Source of the DNA: an uncultured Prevotella sp. | GTDB lineage: Bacteria; Bacteroidota; Bacteroidia; Bacteroidales; Bacteroidaceae | Direction of reading: 5' to 3' | Assembly: GCA_902800365.1 (NCBI GenBank) | Contig: CADCEF010000015.1 | Coordinates: forward strand, 1-55,937 | DNA length: 55,937 bases | Shown: positions 40,999 through 48,458 of the stretch, one piece after another | How positions within the stretch are numbered: position 1 is the first letter of the stretch | Layout: each line of letters starts with the position of its first letter | Made by a program: the position numbers and the translations under genes | The notes under the pieces: model-generated | The model's database searches: none | Told to the model about the DNA's origin: nothing | What the model saw: only the letters and a program-made list of their open reading frames with translations

Positions 40999-42374
40999 TG
41001 ATACGAAAGAAATTACTCTCAACTTTATTGTTTTTTGCTGCGGCCAGCTCAGTGCTGGCCCAGCAATTTAAACAGCTCACCGACGTACCAACGGTGTACA
41101 TCGAGACGGAGAACGGTCAGAACATCACCAGCAAGGAAGACTACATCATGTGTACCTTTACGATGGTGGATGGCGACAACACAACCCGTTTCGAGAACAC
41201 GCAGATAAGAGGACGAGGCAACTCTTCGTGGTGGAATTCTGACAAGAAACCCTACCGAGTTAAGTTCGACAAAAAGCAAACACTGTTAGGTGAGGACTTT
41301 GCGAAAGCCAAAAGTTGGACCTTGCTGGCCAATCACGGCGACAAGACCATGATTCGCAATGCCCTGACTTACCAACTCGGACGTTTCATCGGCATGAAAT
41401 TCTGTCCGGCTGCCAAGTTCATCGATCTTTATCTGAATGGCAAATACCGCGGTACCTACCAGATAAGCGACCAAGTGCAGGTGCACAAGAAACGCGTGGA
41501 GGTAGATGAGGACAACGGCTGGCTGCTCGAGGTGGCCAACGAGTACTCGAAAGAGGATCCCTACATCACCTCAACCCGCTACGGCATCATGTACAGCATC
41601 AAGAATCCCGACGACGAGCTGCTCACTGCTGATAAGCGCATCGCCATCGGACAGTGGCTGGAGGCCTTCGAGAAGGCTGTGGCCAGCAATGACTACAAGG
41701 ACCCCGAGAAAGGCTATCGTGCCTACATCGACGAGACCGATTTTATTAATTGGTACGTAGGTGCTGAGCTCACGGGTAACATCGACGCCCTGTTCAGTAT
41801 CTATATGTACAAGGAGGCCGATGAACAGAAAATGCACTTCGGACCGCTATGGGACCTCGATTTGGGGTATGATAACAGCTCGGAAAAGAGTTTGCTCCGA
41901 CAGATGGAGGCCTATCTGGGTCTGGCTAACCGCCCGTTCGAGAAGATTCTGCAGCGCCTGTGGAAAGACCCTTGGTTTGCCAAGGCCTGCAACGACCGAC
42001 TGAACCAGCTGGTGGAGGCAGGACTGCAGCAGCACCTCCTGACGGGCATCGACAGTCTGCGCGGCGCCATCTGGCAGACACAGGCCGAGAACTTTAAGGT
42101 GTGGCCTATCAACCAGCAGGTGTACAGCTTCGAGAAACATACCTATCACAACGATTACGACAGCTACATCAGCGACCTGAAGGCGTTTGTGAACACCCAC
42201 ATCCCTTATCTGCAGGAGGCCTTTGTACAGAAGTTGGAGACCGCAGGTATCACAGCTGTCAAGACTGCCGACGAGACTGACGGCACCATCTACGACCTGC
42301 AGGGTCGTAAGGTGCAGCAGCCAAACAAGAAAGGAATATACATCCAGAACAGAAAAATAAGCATACGACAATGA
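40998..42374 (+). CDS. CotH-like kinase family protein, exported
   Basis: The 458-residue product begins MIRKKLLSTLLFFAAASSVLA, a signal peptide; this ATG overlaps the GH16 stop by one base, and the 32 codons upstream are inside GH16, so it is preferred. The CotH fold is visible in IRGRGNSSWWNSDKKPYRVKF, WTLLANHGDKTMIRNALTYQL, YLNGKYRGTYQISDQV and the metal-binding GPLWDLDLGYDNSSE. CotH proteins in Bacillus are protein kinases of the spore coat. The C-terminus, GTIYDLQGRKVQQPNKKGIY, matches a short tail found on many exported Prevotella proteins. A kinase in a glucan locus is odd; the substrate is unknown. Confidence 0.88.
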   Translation: MIRKKLLSTLLFFAAASSVLAQQFKQLTDVPTVYIETENGQNITSKEDYIMCTFTMVDGDNTTRFENTQIRGRGNSSWWNSDKKPYRVKFDKKQTLLGEDFAKAKSWTLLANHGDKTMIRNALTYQLGRFIGMKFCPAAKFIDLYLNGKYRGTYQISDQVQVHKKRVEVDEDNGWLLEVANEYSKEDPYITSTRYGIMYSIKNPDDELLTADKRIAIGQWLEAFEKAVASNDYKDPEKGYRAYIDETDFINWYVGAELTGNIDALFSIYMYKEADEQKMHFGPLWDLDLGYDNSSEKSLLRQMEAYLGLANRPFEKILQRLWKDPWFAKACNDRLNQLVEAGLQQHLLTGIDSLRGAIWQTQAENFKVWPINQQVYSFEKHTYHNDYDSYISDLKAFVNTHIPYLQEAFVQKLETAGITAVKTADETDGTIYDLQGRKVQQPNKKGIYIQNRKISIRQ

Positions 42375-43612
42375 AGAAAACTGTAGTTTATCTCTTCGCG
42401 CTCCTGCTGGTGGCCTGCAATGTGGGCAAGCAGAACGAAGCCACTGGGTTTGTGACTATCAACGGTCACGACCTCATCAAGCCAAACGGCGAGAAACTCC
42501 TGATTCAGGGCACCAACCTGGGCAACTGGTTGAACCCCGAGGGCTATATGTTCGGTTTCGGACGTACCAACTCGGCGTGGATGATCGACCTGATGATGAA
42601 AGAGGCCGTGGGGCCCGATGAAACTGCAGCGTTCTGGAAGCAGTACAAGGATAACTACGTGACGAAGGCCGATATCGACTTTATTGCTCAGCAGGGTGCC
42701 AACACCATCCGACTGCCATTCAATTACAAGCTCTTCACCGATGAAGACTACATGGGACAGACGGGTGCGAAGGACGGCTACGAGCGCATCGACTCGGTGG
42801 TGAACTGGTGCAAGGCCAACGGATTGTATCTCATCCTCGACATGCACGACTGTCCAGGCGGACAGACTGGCGACAACATCGACGACGGTCACGGCTATCC
42901 CTGGCTGTTCGAGAGTGAGCAGAGTCAGCAGCTGTTCTGCAAAATCTGGCAGCAGATAGCTTTCCGCTATCGTCAGGAGACAACCATCCTGGGTTACGAA
43001 CTGATGAACGAGCCCATCGCGCACTATTTTGAGAATCGCGATTCACTCTATCAGCTGCTGCAGCCTCTATATAAGAAATGTGTAAAGGCCATTCGCGATG
43101 TTGACCAGAACCACATCATCCTGCTGGGCGGAGCCCACTGGAACAGTTTCTTCTGGATGCTCAACGATGCCAGCTACGATGATAAACTGATGTACACCTG
43201 TCACCGCTACGGCGGACCTGCCACCAAAGAGGCTATCAGCCACTATATCAACTTCCGCGACTCTATCAACCGTCCGATGTACATGGGCGAGTTCGGACAT
43301 AACACCATGGAGTGGCAGGCCGATTTTGTGAAGGTGCTGAAGGAGAACAACATCGGCTACACTTTCTGGCCATACAAGAAGGTGGATAACTCGTGTATGA
43401 TGGGCATTCAGCGCCCAGAAGGTTGGGACAGCATCGTGGTGAAGTACTCGGAGACGTCGCGCAACACTTATCAGGAGTGGCGCGAGGCACGCCCCAACCA
43501 GGCTGAGTTCCGCAAGCTGCTCAGCGAGTTTGCCCGCAACTGCCGCTTCGAGAAGTGTACACCGCAGGCGGAGTACATTCAAAGCATGGGAATGGAAAAG
43601 GTGAAAAGGTGA
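42371..43612 (+). CDS. GH5 family glycoside hydrolase, lipoprotein
   Basis: The 413-residue product has a lipobox ending LVAC (Cys16) and a GH5-type TIM barrel. The acid/base is Glu214 (YELMNEPI) and the nucleophile Glu307 (YMGEFGH); the conserved Arg (NTIRLPF) and the MHDCPGG segment are also present. Subfamily is not read; exo- or endo-beta-glucanase/glucosidase activity fits the neighbourhood. ATGA at 42371-42374 couples it to the CotH gene. The last codons (MEKVKR) lie in GGTGAAAA stutters that continue into the spacer. Confidence 0.92.
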   Translation: MKKTVVYLFALLLVACNVGKQNEATGFVTINGHDLIKPNGEKLLIQGTNLGNWLNPEGYMFGFGRTNSAWMIDLMMKEAVGPDETAAFWKQYKDNYVTKADIDFIAQQGANTIRLPFNYKLFTDEDYMGQTGAKDGYERIDSVVNWCKANGLYLILDMHDCPGGQTGDNIDDGHGYPWLFESEQSQQLFCKIWQQIAFRYRQETTILGYELMNEPIAHYFENRDSLYQLLQPLYKKCVKAIRDVDQNHIILLGGAHWNSFFWMLNDASYDDKLMYTCHRYGGPATKEAISHYINFRDSINRPMYMGEFGHNTMEWQADFVKVLKENNIGYTFWPYKKVDNSCMMGIQRPEGWDSIVVKYSETSRNTYQEWREARPNQAEFRKLLSEFARNCRFEKCTPQAEYIQSMGMEKVKR

Positions 43613-43835
43613 AAAGGTGCCCCTTTCCCGCCTGTCATGTCGACCAAGCGTTAGCGCGTGGAGCGCTCGGCTTTGCCGCTTGGCCTGTCCAAGACTTCTC
43701 ATAAAATGCGCCTTTGGGCGCAAGCGACAAGCCGCAGAGATCTCTCGACTACGCTCGAGATGACAATAAGGGTGAAAGGGGGAGAAAGTGAAAAAGTGAG
43801 AAGGTGAGAAAATGAACAATAAAACTAATTATAGA
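43600..43835 (+). repeat. GGTGAAAA stutters around a MITE-like element
   Basis: The 223-base gap between GH5 and GH3 starts and ends with purine-rich stutters (GGTGAAAAGGTGAAAAGG and GGTGAAAGGGGGAGAAAGTG). Inside them, 43633-43765, lies a 133-base segment with TGTCATGTCGA at one end and TCGAGATGACA at the other, a nearly perfect 11-base terminal inverted repeat. It has no open frame of its own. The motif recurs in many Bacteroidetes intergenic regions as I remember them. Confidence 0.75.
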
Positions 43836-46064
43836 ATGAAGAAATTTATCATGTCAGCACTCCTGTTAGGCGCATCAGCCACCACTCAGGCACAGAGTCT
43901 ACCCGTGTATCTCGACGAGAGCAAGCCCATGGAGCAGCGCATCGACGATGCACTGAGCCGCATGACGCTCGACGAGAAGATAGCCGTGATCCACGCGCAG
44001 AGTAAGTTTTCAAGTCCTGGCGTAAAACGCTTGGGATTCCCCGATCTGTGGACTGACGACGGTCCTCACGGAGTACGTCCTGATGTGTTGTGGGACGAGT
44101 GGGAGCAGGCTGGACAGACCAACGACTCGTGTGTGGCTTTCCCTGCACTTACCTGCTTGGCAGCCACATGGAACCCCAGTCTGGCACGCCTGTATGGCGA
44201 GAGCTTAGGCGAAGAGGCATTGTATCGCAACAAGAGTGTGATGCTGGGTCCTGGTGTCAACATCTACCGCACCCCGCTGGGCGGTCGTAACTTCGAGTAC
44301 ATGGGCGAAGACCCCTTGCTGGCATCGCGCATGGTGGTGCCCTATGTTCAGGGACTACAGTCGAAGGGCGTTGCTGCCTGCGTAAAGCACTACGCGCTGA
44401 ACAACGATGAGGAGTATCGCCATCAGGTTAACGTGGTAGTAAGCGACCGCGCTCTGCACGAGATTTATCTGCCTGCCTTCAAGGCTGCCGTGCAGGAGGG
44501 TGGGGCATGGGCCATCATGGGCGCCTACAACCTCTATCAGGGTGTGCACAACTGCCACAACGCCACCATGCTTAACAAGATTCTGAAGAAGGACTGGGGC
44601 TTTGACGGTGTGGTAATAAGCGACTGGGGCGGATGCCACGACACCGAGGAGGCTATCAAGAACGGACTCGACCTTGAGTTCGGTTCGTGGACCGATGGTC
44701 TCACCATGGGTGCAACCAATGCATACGACAATTATTATATGGCGCTTCCTTACAAGAAGCTTATCAGGGAAGGAAAATATACTACTAAGGAGCTGGACGA
44801 GAAGGTGCGCCGTGTGCTGCGCCTTTTCTACCGCACCACCATGAAGCGCAACAAACCTTTCGGATTCCTCTGCAGCGAGAGTCATTACGATGCGGCGCTC
44901 AAGATTGCCCAGGAGGGTATCGTTCTTTTGAAGAATGATCGCAACCTGTTGCCTATCGACCTGAAGAATACCAAGCGCGTGCTGGTGGTGGGCGAGAACG
45001 CCATCAAGATGATGACCGTGGGTGGTGGCTCTTCATCGCTCAAGGCTCAGAAAGAAATCCTGCCACTGGATGGCATCAAGGCTCGTCTGGCTGGCGTGGA
45101 TGTTGACTACGCTCGTGGCTACGTGGGCGATACCGTTCAGAGCTACAATGGCGTTACCGTGGGCCGCTCACTCTACGAGACCCGCACTCAGGCCGAGCTC
45201 ACTGCCGAGGCTGTTGAGAAGGCTAAGCAGGCCGACGTGGTAATCTTTGTAGGCGGACTGAACAAAAGCGACCATCAGGACTGCGAGGGTCACGACCGCC
45301 AGAGCTACGACCTGCCATACGCACAGAACGAGGTTATCGAGGCTATCCTCAAGGTTAACCCACGTCTGGTTTACGTAAATATCTCAGGTAATGGTGCTGC
45401 CCTGCCTTGGATTCAGAAGGTTCCTGCCGTGGTTCAGGCTTGGTTCATAGGCAGCGAGGCTGGCGAGGCTATCGCATCGGTTCTGGCTGGCGATGTTAAC
45501 CCATCGGGCAAGCTGCCATTCACATGGTATGCATCGCTCGACCAGTGTGGCGCACACGCCACCAAGAGCTATCCTGGCACATGGCGCGAGGATTACAAGA
45601 TTATCGACGAGGAGTACAAGGAGGGCATCTACGTGGGCTATCGCTACACCGATGCCAAGAAACTTAAGCCACTCTTCGCATTCGGTCATGGTCTGAGTTA
45701 CACCACATTCAAACTTGGCAAGGCTACTGCCGACAAGCAGGAGCTAACACCCAGCACCAAGCTCACCTTCACCGTGCCGGTAACCAATACCGGCAATGTG
45801 GCTGGTAGCGAGACTGTTCAGCTCTATATCTCGCCCAAGGACAGCAAGGTGGCTCGCCCCGTGAAGGAACTCAAGGCCTTCCAGAAGGTATATCTGCAGC
45901 CAGGCGAGACACGTAACGTAACACTCACCATCGGTGCCGATGCACTGAGCTACTACGACGAGGCAACAAGCCAGTGGCGTGCTGATGCAGGCAAATATGA
46001 GGCATTGATTGGAACAGCATCCGACAAGCTTTCAACCAAATACTCTTTTAAACTAGAGAAATAA
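43836..46064 (+). CDS. GH3 beta-glucosidase, exported
   Basis: Releases glucose from the ends of beta-gluco-oligosaccharides. Starting at ATG 43836 (MKKFIMSALLLGASATTQA, a signal peptide) the product has 742 residues; an ATG 8 codons earlier is possible. The N-terminal barrel has WTDDGPHGVRPD, LGPGVNIYRTPLGGRNFEYMGEDP, KHYALNN and the nucleophile Asp263 in VVISDWGG. The second domain has LLKNDRNLLPI, NPSGKLPFTW and the likely acid/base Glu region around DCEGHDRQ. A fibronectin-III-like domain closes it (VTNTGNVAGSETVQLY). It is periplasmic (no lipobox) and ends the locus. Confidence 0.95.
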   Translation: MKKFIMSALLLGASATTQAQSLPVYLDESKPMEQRIDDALSRMTLDEKIAVIHAQSKFSSPGVKRLGFPDLWTDDGPHGVRPDVLWDEWEQAGQTNDSCVAFPALTCLAATWNPSLARLYGESLGEEALYRNKSVMLGPGVNIYRTPLGGRNFEYMGEDPLLASRMVVPYVQGLQSKGVAACVKHYALNNDEEYRHQVNVVVSDRALHEIYLPAFKAAVQEGGAWAIMGAYNLYQGVHNCHNATMLNKILKKDWGFDGVVISDWGGCHDTEEAIKNGLDLEFGSWTDGLTMGATNAYDNYYMALPYKKLIREGKYTTKELDEKVRRVLRLFYRTTMKRNKPFGFLCSESHYDAALKIAQEGIVLLKNDRNLLPIDLKNTKRVLVVGENAIKMMTVGGGSSSLKAQKEILPLDGIKARLAGVDVDYARGYVGDTVQSYNGVTVGRSLYETRTQAELTAEAVEKAKQADVVIFVGGLNKSDHQDCEGHDRQSYDLPYAQNEVIEAILKVNPRLVYVNISGNGAALPWIQKVPAVVQAWFIGSEAGEAIASVLAGDVNPSGKLPFTWYASLDQCGAHATKSYPGTWREDYKIIDEEYKEGIYVGYRYTDAKKLKPLFAFGHGLSYTTFKLGKATADKQELTPSTKLTFTVPVTNTGNVAGSETVQLYISPKDSKVARPVKELKAFQKVYLQPGETRNVTLTIGADALSYYDEATSQWRADAGKYEALIGTASDKLSTKYSFKLEK

Positions 46065-46154
46065 GGTTTCATACTCATACATAACAATTGTTTTAGGTAC
46101 ATACATAGTTGATATTAGTTAGTAATTAGTAATTCTACCAGAAATGCACGTAGT

Positions 46155-46190
46155 AAAAAAAGAGCCTGCAGTGATGCAAGCTCTTTTTTT
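46155..46190. terminator. bidirectional terminator between GH3 and the exporter operon
   Basis: AAAAAAAGAGC (46155-46165) pairs with GCTCTTTTTTT (46180-46190), with an inner TGCA/TGCA pair, and T-runs on both strands. It can end both convergent operons. Confidence 0.85.
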
Positions 46191-46204
46191 TGTTTCTGTT
46201 ACTT

Positions 46205-47047
46205 CTATTTTGCGAGAGTGACTATTGCCGTCATGCCAGGCATAAGGTGCGGGTTTGGCGTTAGCAGAGCCTCGAGATGCACCATGCCGTTCTTCTCAAC
46301 CACTGGACTGATGGCCGAAACCTTGGCCGAGTGTGTTTCGGCAGGGTAAGCTATCGATACAACTTGAATCTCTGTGCCGAGTTCGAAGTTGTGCAACTCG
46401 TTCTCCAGTACGTCGAAGCATACCTTCAGGTGCTCGGTGTCTACCATGTAGAACAGCGGTGTGCCAGGAGTGGCAGCACCATAGAGTGCAGCCTCTATTC
46501 TGCTCACGGCACCTGTCATCGGAGCCGTGATGGTGCAATACGCCAACTGGTGTTCAAGTTGCTGCAGCGATGCCTTGGCAGTGTTGTAGCCGCTGTTTAT
46601 TCGGGCTTGGCGCTTTATGTCGTCAGATGCCTTTTCCAACTCGTTTCGCTTGTATCCTTGTCCCATCAGTATGGCCTGATACTGATACTCGGCGTGCTCC
46701 AGCTCTGCCTTGCAGCGCACAATCTGGTCGTTAAGCGTGGCCTGACTCAGTCGCACCACCACCTGACCCTTCTTCAGCCTTTGTCCCAGCTTCAGGTCGA
46801 AGGCCACTATCTGTTCGCTGATGCGGCTGTATACAGGCACCTCGGTAACTGCCTCAATCGAACCCTTGCTCGAGAATCCGTCGGCATTTATCGTCTGTTG
46901 CAGACTCCTTGATGCGGCAGGCTTGGCGCTTGCTGCCACCGAATCTTTCGCAGCGGCTTCCTTATTATTGTCGGCTCCGTTGCTTCCTGCATTCTTACAG
47001 GCCGTAAGTGCAAGCAGCAGTACACAAGTTGATAGATATCTATTCAT
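46205..47047 (-). CDS. lipoprotein membrane-fusion (adaptor) protein
   Basis: The 280-residue product starts at ATG 47047 (MNRYLSTCVLLLALTAC, lipid Cys17). The frame is open upstream, but that part lies within the TolC gene. It has the adaptor layout: half-lipoyl VEVPVYSRIS-type strand (EAVTEVPVYSRISEQIVAFDLKLGQRLKKGQVVVRL), a short helical hairpin, second lipoyl half (LAYCTITAPMTGAVSRIEAA), and a beta-barrel with VCFDVLENEL. It overlaps the TolC gene by 8 bases and is the last of five coupled genes, hence a second adaptor of the same exporter, working on the periplasmic side. Confidence 0.88.
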   Translation of the reverse strand: MNRYLSTCVLLLALTACKNAGSNGADNNKEAAAKDSVAASAKPAASRSLQQTINADGFSSKGSIEAVTEVPVYSRISEQIVAFDLKLGQRLKKGQVVVRLSQATLNDQIVRCKAELEHAEYQYQAILMGQGYKRNELEKASDDIKRQARINSGYNTAKASLQQLEHQLAYCTITAPMTGAVSRIEAALYGAATPGTPLFYMVDTEHLKVCFDVLENELHNFELGTEIQVVSIAYPAETHSAKVSAISPVVEKNGMVHLEALLTPNPHLMPGMTAIVTLAK

Positions 47048-48458
47048 GTTGAGTGAGTGTAAGTAAATGATAATATGTGGTCCAATATTTCTCGAGTGCC
47101 GTGAGATGCTGGTTGTAGGCATTGTCGCGTCTGCTCTGTGCCAGCGAGTAGGTGTTTATGTCGCATATTCCGTTGGCGTAGTTCTCGGCATTCAGTTCGA
47201 ACACCTCGTCGGCCATGGTCACTGCTTGAGCTGTGTTTTCCAGTAGCAGCTGGTGCGACTGCAGGTTCTGCATCGTGGTAATCACATCCTCACACAGTGC
47301 GCGTTCCACCTCGTCGAGTGCGCTTGCCTCGCGTGCCGTCCATGCCGTGGCTGCCTCGTAGCGTTTCTTTGCTGCTCCGTGATCCATCAGTGGCACGCTT
47401 ACCGTTACTGCTCCCAGCATGTAGAACTGCTGATTGCGGTATGACTCGGCAAAGTTGCTGCCCACCTGCTGTAGACCAAGGCTCACGTCAAGTCCCACGT
47501 TTACCCCCTTCTCTTTGGTTGCTTTCTCCTGCTGGTGCGAAGCCTCCATCAGCATTACCTTCTGGTGCTGATATGCCGGACTGTTGGCCTTAGCCATCTG
47601 CAGAGCCTCGCTGGTGGTGATGGTTAGCGGTTTGGGATTGTCGGGCACTACCATGCGCAGGCTCAGTGTGTCGTTCTTGAGATACGACATCAGTGCCTGA
47701 CGCGCCACCTTCTCTTCGTTTCTTGCGGTGAACAGTGCGTTGCTGGCGTTAAGTCGCTGCAGCTCAAGCGAGCGCAGTTCGGCCAGTGTCACCATGGCTA
47801 TGCTTGCCTTCTCCTTGGCGATGGCATAGAGCGTGTCGGCAGTCTGCTTGTTTCGCTCGCACATATCCAGAATTCCTTGTGCGCAAGCCAGTCTGAAGAA
47901 GCGTCGTGTTGCCTCCTCGGCTATCAGACAAAGCTCGTAGCTGTGCTGCTGACTTGCTGCCTTTAGCCGCTGGTCTTCCACCAACTTTTCCCATCGGTAG
48001 GGGTTGTAGCCCAGCAGCGATTGGCGATAGCCCAGCAACACAGGTGTTGCCACAAAGTCGCGCGGATAGTCGTTTTTGTCGGCATGGAAGTATTCGCTCC
48101 ACATGGCCTGCGAGCCTACGTAAGCCTCGCCACCCCAGTTCAGCATTTTCTGCGAGAGCTTGAGTTGTGCCCCTGCCGACAAGCGGTCGTAGTTACGCAG
48201 ATAGACGTAGTTGCGCGATGGGTCGCTTATCACTCGCGAGTAGTTGGGCGAGATGTCGAGGTAAAGCTGGGGTTTGCGCAGTGCCTCGAACTCTGCGTAT
48301 TGCGCCTTGCGTGAGTCGTACTCGTATCGGCTCTGGAAGGCGGTTATGGCGCTGTCTTGTGCCATGGCTATCACCTGCTGCAGACTCTGTGCGCGGCCGA
48401 TGGCCTGGCAGCCCAGTAGCAGTAGGATGGCACCGGTATATCTTAATTTCTTCATCAT
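47040..48458 (-). CDS. TolC-family outer-membrane efflux protein
   Basis: The 472-residue product has a signal peptide (ends AIGRA) and the TolC layout: two repeats of helical hairpin plus beta strands, with LQQVIAMAQDSAITAFQSRYEYDSRKAQY at the start and NYANGICDINTYSLAQSRRDNAY near the end. It forms the outer-membrane duct for the ABC exporter encoded just before it. ATGA overlap with the preceding ABC gene couples translation. Confidence 0.9.
   Translation of the reverse strand: MMKKLRYTGAILLLLGCQAIGRAQSLQQVIAMAQDSAITAFQSRYEYDSRKAQYAEFEALRKPQLYLDISPNYSRVISDPSRNYVYLRNYDRLSAGAQLKLSQKMLNWGGEAYVGSQAMWSEYFHADKNDYPRDFVATPVLLGYRQSLLGYNPYRWEKLVEDQRLKAASQQHSYELCLIAEEATRRFFRLACAQGILDMCERNKQTADTLYAIAKEKASIAMVTLAELRSLELQRLNASNALFTARNEEKVARQALMSYLKNDTLSLRMVVPDNPKPLTITTSEALQMAKANSPAYQHQKVMLMEASHQQEKATKEKGVNVGLDVSLGLQQVGSNFAESYRNQQFYMLGAVTVSVPLMDHGAAKKRYEAATAWTAREASALDEVERALCEDVITTMQNLQSHQLLLENTAQAVTMADEVFELNAENYANGICDINTYSLAQSRRDNAYNQHLTALEKYWTTYYHLLTLTQHE

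Noticed and set aside
42290-43024. A 244-residue frame antisense to GH5
   Set aside because: GH5 is unambiguous; the antisense frame is a shadow.
43067-43819. A 250-residue antisense frame reaching through the MITE-like element
   Set aside because: It joins GH5 antisense to the translated repeat (HLERSREIS-type peptide), a known sign of spurious ORFs.
46065-46204. Precursor peptide gene for the exporter in the intergenic gap
   Set aside because: The gap is 140 bases, AT-rich, and holds only the terminator; no start with a leader-like peptide was found. The 153-base gap 53181-53333 was likewise empty.
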